A DNA stretch of 11,750 nt from Oscillospiraceae bacterium (GTDB lineage Bacteria; Bacillota; Clostridia; Oscillospirales; Oscillospiraceae). Each line of letters opens with the position of its first letter. Positions within the stretch are counted from its first letter, which is position 1. Positions 6,329 through 11,750 of the stretch are shown here, in pieces. Under the pieces are notes generated by a model. The model was given only the letters and a program-made list of their open reading frames with translations, ran no database searches and was not told the DNA's origin. The position numbers and the translations under genes were made by a program. Location: assembly GCA_020025295.1 (NCBI GenBank), contig JAHHSJ010000058.1:1-11750 (forward strand), given 5' to 3'.

Positions 6329-7228
6329 ATGAAACAAAAGCGTGTATGTTCTCTTGTGCTTGCACTGTTGTTTGCGGCAGCAATGCTGACCGGCTGCGGA
6401 GGAGCAGCGACGACCGCATCCGGCGCTGCAGCGGATACGGTGGGGCAGATGGAGAATATGTCCCCGGAAGAAGCCGGATTTGTGGATGCTGTGCCGGACA
6501 CCACCCTGCCGCAGCCGCCATCTGACGCAAAGCTCATCTATACCGGTCATATCAGTCTGGAAACGCTGAACCTGACGCCTGCCTATGAGGCATTGACGGA
6601 GTTTGTAAGCCGTTTTAACGGCTTCTACGAGCAGCAGGAGATGAATCACCGGGGGAATTATCAGTATGCCAGCTACACCGTCCGAGTCCCTGCGGACCAG
6701 TATGAAGCCTTTCAGAACGCCGTGTCGGAGCATACGGCGTTCCGGCTGACTTATCACTCCACCTCCTGCGAAAATGTGAGTGAGACCTACGGCGATATTG
6801 AAAATCGCATCGAAACCCTCCAGATCAAGCAGGAGCGGCTTCAGGAGCTGTTGGGTAAGGCAGAGTCCATGGATGACATTATCGCCATAGAAAGCAAAAT
6901 GGCGGAGGTAGAAGCGGAGCTGGCTGCGCTCAACGGAGAGAAGAACCATTACGATAACCTCATTGACTATGCCACCGTCTATGTGGAACTCAGTGAGGTC
7001 AGCACATTCAGTGAGGGCGTCAACCCGACCATGGGACAGCGGCTCTCCGCCGGGTTCCGAAAGGGAATGCAGAATTTTGCAGAGGGTGTGGAAAACTTAC
7101 TGGTGTGGTTTGTGTCCAACCTGCTGCTCATTGTGGTGGTCGTGCTTGTGGTCGTGGTCGTTGTGCTGCTGATTCGCAAGCAGAAAAAGAAGAAAAAGGC
7201 AAAGCAGATGCCGCCGACCGCAGAGTAA
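6329..7228 (+). CDS. DUF4349 lipoprotein with C-terminal membrane anchor
   Basis: Function unknown. A signal peptide with lipobox LTGC predicts lipidation at Cys23. A low-complexity Ala/Thr/Ser linker leads to the DUF4349 region (about 68-223), which starts KLIYTGHISLE and contains a long Glu/Lys-rich coiled coil (about 152-206). A transmembrane helix of mostly valine and leucine (257-282) and a basic tail with five consecutive lysines end the protein. The protein is therefore anchored at both ends, with its domain outside the cell. I prefer the ATG at 6329 because AAGGAG (6316-6321) lies seven bases upstream. An ATG at 6323 is only one base from it. An ECF-type promoter signature upstream and the ECF/anti-sigma pair 0.8 kb downstream suggest an envelope-stress role (inference). 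It is followed by its own terminator. Confidence 0.88.
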   Translation: MKQKRVCSLVLALLFAAAMLTGCGGAATTASGAAADTVGQMENMSPEEAGFVDAVPDTTLPQPPSDAKLIYTGHISLETLNLTPAYEALTEFVSRFNGFYEQQEMNHRGNYQYASYTVRVPADQYEAFQNAVSEHTAFRLTYHSTSCENVSETYGDIENRIETLQIKQERLQELLGKAESMDDIIAIESKMAEVEAELAALNGEKNHYDNLIDYATVYVELSEVSTFSEGVNPTMGQRLSAGFRKGMQNFAEGVENLLVWFVSNLLLIVVVVLVVVVVVLLIRKQKKKKKAKQMPPTAE

Positions 7229-7247
7229 AATAAATTCGTTTCTCATC

Positions 7248-7281
7248 AAAGGAGCCATTCCGTAACTGGAATGGCTCCTTT
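7248..7281 (+). terminator. Terminator after the DUF4349 gene
   Basis: A perfect 14-bp stem (7248-7261 with 7268-7281) around the loop GTAACT, followed by TTTTCTT. It lies 20 bases after the stop codon and separates this gene from the acetyltransferase. Confidence 0.9.
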
Positions 7282-7283
7282 TC

Positions 7284-7312
7284 TTGTGCTGCCCCCGAGA
7301 ATGTGCTATATT
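7284..7312 (+). promoter_or_regulatory. Possible promoter of the GNAT gene
   Basis: TTGTGC at 7284-7289, 17 bases, then TATATT at 7307-7312. The -10 is good and the -35 moderate. It lies just after the preceding terminator and before the ATG at 7349, so a separate transcript is plausible. Confidence 0.42.
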
Positions 7313-7348
7313 GAAAAAAGAATTTCCGAAGAAAGAGAGCGGAAGCGC

Positions 7349-7936
7349 ATGGTAGAGCTGTATGTACCCAAGCTGGAGGAGCTGTGGTTTTCGGAACAGA
7401 TGCTGTCTGACCCGGAGACTATGTTCTATAATAAAGATTGGGATGTAGTAAGCGAGAACTATCATCGGGACACCGGCTGTGTGGATTTTCCGAAATCTCA
7501 GTGGGCGGATTGGTGTGCCCACTGGATTGGGCAGGAGCCCCGGCGCTATTATGCGTATATCCGGAGAACCTCCGATGGTGCGTGGGTCGGTAATGTCAGC
7601 TTCCATTACACTCCTGAGCAGGATTGGTGGGACATGGATGTTGTCCTGTATGCCCCTTACCGAGGGATGGGCTATGCCGTACCGGCATTGAAACTGATGC
7701 TGCGCCATGCGTTTCTCGATTGCAAAGTCAGTCGGATTCACAATGACTTTGAGCTGGCCCGGCAGGAAGCGTCGGCATGGAAAACCCACTTTTCTGCCGG
7801 CTTCCGAGAAGTCAGTCGGGAAAACGGCTGGCTGACGGTGATGATTACCCGGGAACAGTGGCTTCGCAAAGCAATTGCAACCAACGAAGCCGATGTGGTT
7901 GTCGAAGCGGAGAAGGAACTGGTCGTGAATCAGTGA
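7349..7936 (+). CDS. GNAT-family N-acetyltransferase
   Basis: Predicted acetyl-CoA-dependent acyltransferase of 195 residues; the substrate cannot be told. The acetyl-CoA pyrophosphate loop is visible as YRGMGYA (Arg105 to Ala110) after the beta-4 strand DMDVVLYAP, preceded by a typical WVGNVSFHY strand. The start at 7349 is chosen because related clostridial GNAT proteins, as I recall them, begin with MxELxxPxLxELWF and a -10 box at 7307 lies upstream. The ribosome binding site before it (GAGAGCGGAAG) is weak, and the frame is open back to 7271, inside the preceding terminator. The C-terminal 25 or so residues, rich in Val, Glu and Ala, extend past the GNAT core. A terminator follows, so this looks like a single-gene unit. 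Confidence 0.85.
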   Translation: MVELYVPKLEELWFSEQMLSDPETMFYNKDWDVVSENYHRDTGCVDFPKSQWADWCAHWIGQEPRRYYAYIRRTSDGAWVGNVSFHYTPEQDWWDMDVVLYAPYRGMGYAVPALKLMLRHAFLDCKVSRIHNDFELARQEASAWKTHFSAGFREVSRENGWLTVMITREQWLRKAIATNEADVVVEAEKELVVNQ

Positions 7937-7956
7937 GCCTGTGCTTCAAAACAGAA

Positions 7957-7994
7957 AAATCCACCATCCATGCAGTGATGGTGGATTTCTTTTT
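7957..7994 (+). terminator. Terminator after the GNAT gene
   Basis: A 12-bp stem (7957-7968 with 7977-7988; core ATCCACCATC) with an eight-base loop, followed by CTTTTTC. It isolates the sigma factor promoter that begins about ten bases later. Confidence 0.88.
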
Positions 7995-8002
7995 CTATTT
8001 CC

Positions 8003-8028
8003 TGTAACATTTTAGAATGTGGTGCGTT
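8003..8028 (+). promoter_or_regulatory. Candidate autoregulated ECF promoter of the sigma/anti-sigma operon
   Basis: TGTAAC at 8003-8008, 16 bases, then CGTT at 8025-8028 has the AAC-N16-CGT layout of Gram-positive ECF promoters such as those of sigma-W. It sits between a terminator and the sigma gene's ribosome binding site, with a start predicted near 8035. ECF genes commonly activate their own transcription. I saw no sigma-A promoter in this short gap. Confidence 0.52.
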
Positions 8029-8052
8029 AATTTGGCAGAAGGGAGGAACAGC

Positions 8053-8544
8053 ATGGATTTTGATGAAATCTATCGGGCGTATTTTCAGGATGTGTTTTAC
8101 TACCTGAGAAGCCTGACCGCTGACCGGGATGCGGCGGAAGATCTGACCCAGGAGACCTTTACCAAAGTCTTGCAGTCCATTGATCGGTACGATGGCAGCA
8201 AGGATATACGGGCATGGCTGTTTACGATTGCCAAACACGCGTGGATTGACCGTTATCGAAAAGAAAAACGCTGCACGACCGAAGACCTGACGGACACCGT
8301 GGCGGCGTCGGAACCCCAGTTTGTGGAACAGCTGATGGATCAAAGCACAGCCTTTCAGCTCCACCGGTTCCTGCACAATCTGCCCGAGCCCTATAAAGAG
8401 GTGTTCTCACTGCGAATCTTCGGTGAGCTGGCCTTTGACCAGATCGGGACGCTGTTTGGAAAGAGTGCTGGCTGGGCGAGAGTGACCTTTTATCGGGCCA
8501 AACAAAAAATTCTGAACTATTGGGAGGATATGGAGCATGAATAA
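8053..8544 (+). CDS. ECF-type RNA polymerase sigma factor
   Basis: A 163-residue group 4 sigma factor. Region 2 spans about residues 6-73, with the core-binding and -10-binding helices seen as AAEDLTQETFTKVL and IRAWLFTIAKHAWID, then the basic DRYRKEKR. A short linker leads to region 4 (about 103-155). There LPEPYKEVFSLRIFGELAF and the recognition helix around GKSAGWARVTFYRAKQKI bind the -35 element. There is no region 1.1 or 3, as usual for this class. The ATG is chosen because GGAGG (8042-8046) lies six bases upstream and the family sequence begins there. It is coupled by an eight-base overlap to a membrane anti-sigma factor, which should hold it at the membrane until a signal arrives. The target genes are not known, but the element at 6268-6295 is a candidate. 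Confidence 0.93.
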   Translation: MDFDEIYRAYFQDVFYYLRSLTADRDAAEDLTQETFTKVLQSIDRYDGSKDIRAWLFTIAKHAWIDRYRKEKRCTTEDLTDTVAASEPQFVEQLMDQSTAFQLHRFLHNLPEPYKEVFSLRIFGELAFDQIGTLFGKSAGWARVTFYRAKQKILNYWEDMEHE

Positions 8545-9184
8545 AATTTCGTGTCATCTGGTGAAAGATTTGCTTCCCCTTGTGATTGACGGTGTTGTTT
8601 CGGAAGAAACCAAGCAGGAAGTCGAGGAACACTTGAATGACTGCGCGGAATGCCGCAAGGAATATGAACAGCTCAAGCGGGAAGTTCCGATTCCGGTCGG
8701 TGAGGAGCTGCAAGAGGAAAGTGTGCAGGTGCTCAAGCACATGAAGCAGAGTATGGCGAAAAAGAACATTCTCGATTCTTTGGTTGCGGCGGTCATCACC
8801 CTCGCTCTGATCGTGGCCGGATATTTTGTGGTGACCGAGGTGGATGTGGTGAACCGCTATGTGGAGCCCCACCTCTATGCCACCATCCGTGACAATGACA
8901 CCAAAGGGTGGCAGCCGCTGACCTTTTATGAGGAAATCACCGGGGAGGAAACCTCGGATGTTCTGGTGTTTGACAGCGTGTTCTTCCGCCGGGAAATCGT
9001 CAACGACGCCAATTCCGATGCGGCAGTGACCCTTCGGGTGACCAACAGCAGAGGCACGGTCGTTCTGGATGACCTTGTGATCCAGCCGGGAACTTCCGCC
9101 TCCCTCAAACAGTTGGAGCGCAATCAGGAGTATCAGGTAGAACTGAAAACGGAAGGGGACACCATTTTCTTGAATCTCTTCTGA
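8537..9184 (+). CDS. Membrane anti-sigma factor with zinc-finger-type N-terminus
   Basis: Predicted to sequester the ECF factor encoded just upstream. The cytoplasmic N-terminus has Cys6 and the HxxxCxxC signature of zf-HC2 anti-sigma domains (His32, Cys36, Cys39). One transmembrane helix (about 78-99) follows. The remaining 115 or so residues lie outside the cell and are rich in predicted beta strands (VTLRVTNSRGTVVLDDLVI), suggesting a beta-sandwich sensor domain that I cannot name. The start has GGGAGGA (8521-8527) nine bases upstream and overlaps the sigma gene. The product has 215 residues. Release would presumably need proteolysis or a conformational change, but no protease gene is nearby. 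The reading as an anti-sigma factor rests on the domain layout and operon position. Confidence 0.9.
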   Translation: MNKISCHLVKDLLPLVIDGVVSEETKQEVEEHLNDCAECRKEYEQLKREVPIPVGEELQEESVQVLKHMKQSMAKKNILDSLVAAVITLALIVAGYFVVTEVDVVNRYVEPHLYATIRDNDTKGWQPLTFYEEITGEETSDVLVFDSVFFRREIVNDANSDAAVTLRVTNSRGTVVLDDLVIQPGTSASLKQLERNQEYQVELKTEGDTIFLNLF

Positions 9185-9189
9185 GCAGA

Positions 9190-9228
9190 AAAAACGGATT
9201 GTATGATGTTTTCATACAATCCGTTTTT
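9190..9228. terminator. Bidirectional terminator between the anti-sigma gene and ksgA
   Basis: A perfect 17-bp stem (9190-9206 with 9212-9228) with the loop TGTTT and A5/T5 ends. It lies five bases after the anti-sigma stop and two bases from the ksgA stop on the other strand. Confidence 0.93.
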
Positions 9229-9230
9229 GA

Positions 9231-10091
9231 TTACAGATGTGCGTTGATGCAGTCGGCAAGCCGGGCAAATTCGGCCAGCCCCATCTTCTCGCCCCGGATG
9301 GTCACCGGCAGACCGGCTTCCTCGATGCAGGCGGAAATCTCCTCCTTGGACAGTTGTCCGGAGAAGGCGGAGGACAGACCGTTTTGCAGGGTCTTTCTCC
9401 GCTGGGCAAAGGATGCGTTTATTACCCGCAGCAAAAGCGCCTCATTTTCCACGGCTGCCGTGGGCGTGTCGCCGATGGTGAGCTGAAGCACGGTGGAAGT
9501 AACCTTGGGAGCCGGCAGGAAGCAGTCCCGGGGTACATCAAACAGCGGCTCACAGTGGGCAAAATACTGGCACAGCAGGGAGAAGGCGCAGTAGTTGGCG
9601 GTGCCGGGCTTGGCACAGATGCGCTGGGCAGCTTCCTTCTGAATCATCACAGTTAAACGCTGAAAGGCACGGCTTTCCAGCAGCTGGGTGATGACCGGAG
9701 TGGTGATGTTGTAGGGCAGGTTGGCGCAGACCATGGGTTTCAAACCGGCAAATTCACGCTCTACCAGCTCTTTGCAGTTGGTTTTGGTGACATCCGCAAA
9801 GACAACATGAGCGTTGGGGCAGTCCGCCAGCGTTTCTGCCAGAATGGGCTCCAGACTGCGATCCAGCTCCAGAGAAACCACCTTGCCGGCTCTGCTTGCC
9901 AAGGCACGGGTCAGAGGACCGATGCCGGGACCGATTTCCAGCACGCCGGTTTCTTTGTCGGCGCCGGAGGCTTCGGCAATCTGCTCCGGAACCCAGCTTT
10001 GAATCAGGAAATTCTGCCCCATAGATTTGGAAAAATGAAATCCGTGACGACCCAATAGTGCCTTCACTTCATCAATGTTGCAAAGATTCAT
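9231..10091 (-). CDS. ksgA: 16S rRNA dimethyladenosine transferase KsgA/RsmA
   Basis: Dimethylates the two adjacent adenines in helix 45 near the 3' end of 16S rRNA during 30S subunit maturation, using S-adenosylmethionine. The 286-residue product shows the N-terminal SMGQNFL signature (23-29), the AdoMet loop EIGPGIGPLT (52-61), the acidic strand end SLELD (73-77), the catalytic NLPYNI motif (124-129) and the C-terminal FAQRRKTLQN. All the family's key residues are present. The ATG follows GAGGTGAGCAC. A YabE-like gene lies upstream on the same strand, as in Bacillus, but an intervening terminator and a separate -10 box suggest independent transcription. Sensitivity to kasugamycin would depend on this gene. 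Erm-type methylases share the fold but have different N-terminal motifs. Confidence 0.96.
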   Translation of the reverse strand: MNLCNIDEVKALLGRHGFHFSKSMGQNFLIQSWVPEQIAEASGADKETGVLEIGPGIGPLTRALASRAGKVVSLELDRSLEPILAETLADCPNAHVVFADVTKTNCKELVEREFAGLKPMVCANLPYNITTPVITQLLESRAFQRLTVMIQKEAAQRICAKPGTANYCAFSLLCQYFAHCEPLFDVPRDCFLPAPKVTSTVLQLTIGDTPTAAVENEALLLRVINASFAQRRKTLQNGLSSAFSGQLSKEEISACIEEAGLPVTIRGEKMGLAEFARLADCINAHL

Positions 10092-10122
10092 GTGCTCACC
10101 TCATTGGTTTGATGCGTTTCGT

Positions 10123-10128
10123 AGTATA
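10123..10128 (-). promoter_or_regulatory. -10 box of a probable ksgA promoter
   Basis: TATACT on the minus strand, about 32 bases upstream of the ksgA ATG. The region where a -35 should lie is a T-rich run without a good TTGACA match, so only the -10 is called. Confidence 0.42.
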
Positions 10129-10160
10129 GCATGAAACGGGAAAGAAAAAAAGAGTGCGAA

Positions 10161-10196
10161 GAAAAAGAAACGCCGCACAGCAAGCTGTGCGGCGTT
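10161..10196 (-). terminator. Terminator of the G5/3D protein gene
   Basis: On the minus strand a GC-rich stem of about 13 bp (10169-10181 with 10184-10196; core CGCCGCACAG) with a tight loop is followed by TTTCTTTTTC. It begins ten bases after the stop codon of the gene that ends at 10207 and precedes the ksgA promoter. Confidence 0.92.
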
Positions 10197-10206
10197 CGGC
10201 TCAAAA

Positions 10207-11265
10207 TTAGTCAAGCACATAGATGTTGGCACGGCGCACGCCGAAGGCACGGCAGGTGTCGTTGCTGTTGTAGTGCAGGTCTACGGTGTTGCCCTTGATG
10301 TCTCCGCCGGTGTCCTGAGCCACGGCAAAGCCGTACACCACGCTGCCGTCATCGGTGATGACGAACACGCGGCTGCCAAGGGGAATCACACGGGGATCGA
10401 CGGCGATGGCGCCCTGACGGGTAGGAGTACCCATGGCAGTGATGCCGCCGGGCTCGCTGTAAGCGTAAGCCTTGCAGTTGACCACCTTGGAATAGGAATG
10501 CTCCTCACCGTTGGAGAGCGTGAAGGTCTTGTTCACCTCATCCACGGAGGTGATGGTAACGGAAGTCAGGTTGAGGTGACTGCCGTTGTTTTTGAAGCCG
10601 GTAGGCTTGCTGTGATCCACCTTGGTACCGTAAGTGATGACCTGATCGATCTTCTCACGGATCACTTCGGTGCTGACCAGCTCGGTGGAAGTTTCACCGT
10701 TCAGAGTGCGCACCTCGTAGGTGTCCACCTGAAAGCCATCCTGACCCTCGGTGGTAACCACCTCTTCACCAGCCATCATAGTCTTATCTTCCACGCGGAT
10801 GGTGTCATAGGGAACCGTGACATTGTCGGTGGTGGTGGAAACGGTCATACGATTCACATACAGATCGTAGCCGAACTCGTTTTCAACGCGTTTGGTGTAG
10901 TCCTGATTTTCCAGAGTGAAGCCATACATCTCCAGCAGCGTCTCGTCGGACTTGCCGAAGGTGTCCACAGTAAAGACCTCGCCGTCCACATGGACAGTGG
11001 CCAGGATGTGGTCAGCGGGGAAGACGCCCTGATTGCCCAGGTTGATTTCTTCCACAATGTGGATGGGAGCGGACTGATCTGCGTCGAGGTTTGCGGCCAT
11101 GGCGCTTCTGGTCTTGAGCATATCGTTATTCTGAACAGCAAATGCAGAATAAGAGACTCCCAAGATGATCAGTGCGACAGCGGCGACAGCAATGCCTACA
11201 TAAAGGACCTGACGGATATGGGAGCCGGTTCTTTTGTTGTTGAATTTTTCAACGGTATAGAACAT
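10207..11265 (-). CDS. YabE-like cell-wall protein with DUF348, G5 and 3D domains
   Basis: Predicted cell-surface enzyme acting on peptidoglycan. A basic N-terminus and a transmembrane helix or uncleaved signal (about 19-43) lead to one ubiquitin-like DUF348 domain (about 89-140), a G5 domain (about 145-215) and a C-terminal 3D domain (about 262-350). The three aspartates of the 3D domain are Asp290 in AVDPRVIPLG, Asp318 in AQDTGGD and Asp329 in VDLHY. This is the lytic-transglycosylase-like fold of MltA and of YabE/YocH-type proteins. At 352 residues it is shorter than B. subtilis YabE, consistent with a single DUF348 repeat. The ATG follows TGGAGGAAAC. Its place upstream of ksgA matches the yabE-rnmV-ksgA order of Bacillus, with rnmV missing. 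Confidence 0.9.
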   Translation of the reverse strand: MFYTVEKFNNKRTGSHIRQVLYVGIAVAAVALIILGVSYSAFAVQNNDMLKTRSAMAANLDADQSAPIHIVEEINLGNQGVFPADHILATVHVDGEVFTVDTFGKSDETLLEMYGFTLENQDYTKRVENEFGYDLYVNRMTVSTTTDNVTVPYDTIRVEDKTMMAGEEVVTTEGQDGFQVDTYEVRTLNGETSTELVSTEVIREKIDQVITYGTKVDHSKPTGFKNNGSHLNLTSVTITSVDEVNKTFTLSNGEEHSYSKVVNCKAYAYSEPGGITAMGTPTRQGAIAVDPRVIPLGSRVFVITDDGSVVYGFAVAQDTGGDIKGNTVDLHYNSNDTCRAFGVRRANIYVLD

Positions 11266-11321
11266 AGTTTCCTCCAGTCATTATTTGCGAAAAAATGATT
11301 GTAACGATTGGTTTCAGTGGG

Positions 11322-11350
11322 ATTATATGCACAAAAACGCTGGAAATCAA
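11322..11350 (-). promoter_or_regulatory. Vegetative promoter of the G5/3D protein gene
   Basis: On the minus strand, TTGATT (11345-11350), 17 bases, then TATAAT (11322-11327). These are the same two hexamers and spacing as the pyrC promoter. The transcript should start near 11315, giving a leader of about 50 bases. Confidence 0.72.
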
Positions 11351-11444
11351 GTTTTGAGACCTTGAAAAACGGCAAAACGGTTACAAACCTATAAGATTAT
11401 GTTAACTATACATGGGAAAATCAAGAAGAATCGAGGGAGAAAGG

Positions 11445-11470
11445 ATAACGAACAGTAACAAAAAGTAACA
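11445..11470. repeat. Three TGTTAC-type repeats with a 10-bp period
   Basis: On the plus strand ATAACG (11445), GTAACA (11455) and GTAACA (11465) start exactly ten bases apart. Read on the minus strand they are TGTTAC, TGTTAC and CGTTAT. One-turn helical spacing is typical of an operator contacting one face of DNA. The elements lie about 95 bases upstream of the -35 of the G5/3D gene. Confidence 0.5.
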
Positions 11471-11659
11471 CAGGGCAATTTTTCTTATAAAAAAAGTTCC
11501 TAAAAAGTGCATACGGCAAACAAAATAAGAACTATTATAGGTACAATATGGCTATTTACAGCAAAATACTCAATAGAACCAGAAAAATGTTGTGTAATTT
11601 GACGGAAATAACGGTAAAAAAATATGTGCAAGATTTAAAAAATGACCCGGGAAGAGCGG

Positions 11660-11688
11660 TTGACATTCCACAGGGCAGCGTGTATAAT
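11660..11688 (+). promoter_or_regulatory. Perfect consensus promoter of tRNA-Pro
   Basis: TTGACA at 11660-11665, 17 bases, then TATAAT at 11683-11688. All twelve bases match consensus and the spacing is ideal, as expected for a stable RNA gene. The start near 11695 leaves only a few bases before the mature tRNA 5' end. Confidence 0.92.
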
Positions 11689-11698
11689 ATTGAGGAAT

Positions 11699-11750
11699 CG
11701 GGGTGTGGCGAAGTTTGGTATCGCGCTTGGTTCGGGTCCAAGAGGCCTCG
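11699..11750 (+). tRNA. tRNA-Pro (anticodon CGG), 3' end cut by the window
   Basis: The first 52 bases fold as a tRNA. The acceptor strand is CGGGGTG (11699-11705), the D stem GCGA/TCGC (11708-11711 with 11721-11724) surrounds a loop containing GGTA, and the anticodon stem CTTGG/CCAAG encloses the loop TTCGGGT (11731-11737). The anticodon CGG (11733-11735) reads the proline codon CCG, and G37 follows it, as usual for tRNA-Pro. C1 at the 5' end is also typical of bacterial proline tRNAs. The window ends at the start of the T stem, so the T arm and acceptor 3' strand are not seen. Confidence 0.9.

Larger units (their letters stand above)
11266..11659. other. Long AT-rich intergenic region
   Basis: No protein gene is supported here; the short open frames lack ribosome binding sites. 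The region holds the promoter of the G5/3D gene, three phased TGTTAC-type repeats (11445-11470), and a weak hairpin followed by T7 on the minus strand (11489-11532). I do not call the hairpin a terminator. The short leader of the G5/3D gene shows no riboswitch that I can recognise. Confidence 0.6.

Noticed and set aside
7130..7176. GTGGTCGTG-like repetitive stretch
   Set aside because: It encodes the valine-rich transmembrane helix of the DUF4349 protein. Codon repetition explains it.
10273..11298. Long open frame on the plus strand opposite the G5/3D gene
   Set aside because: No ribosome binding site and a composition typical of an antisense shadow. The minus-strand frame has clear domains, a promoter and a terminator.
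11266..11315. Riboswitch before the cell-wall gene, as known for some such genes (ydaO class)
   Set aside because: The leader from the predicted promoter is only about 50 bases, too short, and shows no matching conserved elements.
11489..11532. Possible terminator or attenuator on the minus strand
   Set aside because: The 7-bp stem (TAAGAAC with GTTCCTA, one G-U pair) is weak, with a loop of about 20 bases. Although T7 follows, no gene or transcript would need it there.
11556..11741. Open frame on the minus strand overlapping the tRNA-Pro gene
   Set aside because: It runs through a consensus promoter and tRNA stems, which fully explain the sequence.
1..11750. CRISPR array, insertion sequence, phage or toxin-antitoxin system
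   Set aside because: No regularly spaced repeats, transposase, integrase or terminal repeats were seen. The small gene pair at 5843-6213 does not resemble a known toxin-antitoxin family.

Overview
The window looks like chromosome from a Gram-positive anaerobe of the class Clostridia, probably Oscillospirales/Oscillospiraceae. The reasons are strong AGGAGG-type ribosome binding sites, consensus vegetative promoters, mid-50s GC genes with AT-rich spacers, an NAD-linked PyrK/PyrD dihydroorotate dehydrogenase pair, a DUF4349 lipoprotein, and a G5/3D-domain cell-wall protein beside ksgA. I see no insertion sequence, phage gene, CRISPR array or sign of recent transfer. Fourteen protein genes and one partial tRNA gene can be supported.

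Left part (1-5841): glmM (amino-sugar precursor for peptidoglycan) has its own promoter and shares a bidirectional terminator with a convergent 56-codon membrane-protein gene. Next comes a tight pyrimidine operon, pyrC-pyrF-pyrK-pyrD, with start/stop overlaps or short gaps, a vegetative promoter and a strong terminator. It supplies dihydroorotase, OMP decarboxylase and both subunits of the class 1B dihydroorotate dehydrogenase. pyrB, pyrE and carAB must lie elsewhere.

Middle (5843-9228): two overlapping small uncharacterised genes run leftward. Divergent from them is a DUF4349 lipoprotein with a C-terminal membrane anchor, then a GNAT acetyltransferase, then an ECF sigma factor translationally coupled to a membrane anti-sigma factor with a zinc-finger-like N-terminus. 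The promoter regions of the lipoprotein gene and the sigma gene both carry an ECF-type signature (AAC, 16 bases, CGTY). This suggests that the sigma factor controls itself and the lipoprotein as a cell-envelope stress module. It is the most interesting inference in the window, although each component belongs to a known family.

Right part (9231-11750): on the minus strand are ksgA and, upstream of it, a YabE-like DUF348/G5/3D protein, each with its own promoter. rnmV, which sits between them in Bacillus subtilis, is absent. A 433-base AT-rich gap follows, containing the YabE-like gene's promoter and three 10-bp-phased TGTTAC-type repeats. The window ends inside a plus-strand tRNA-Pro(CGG) gene driven by a perfect TTGACA-N17-TATAAT promoter.

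Most of the window is ordinary core genome. I did not find a clearly new system, only several small uncharacterised genes and regulatory signatures worth testing.
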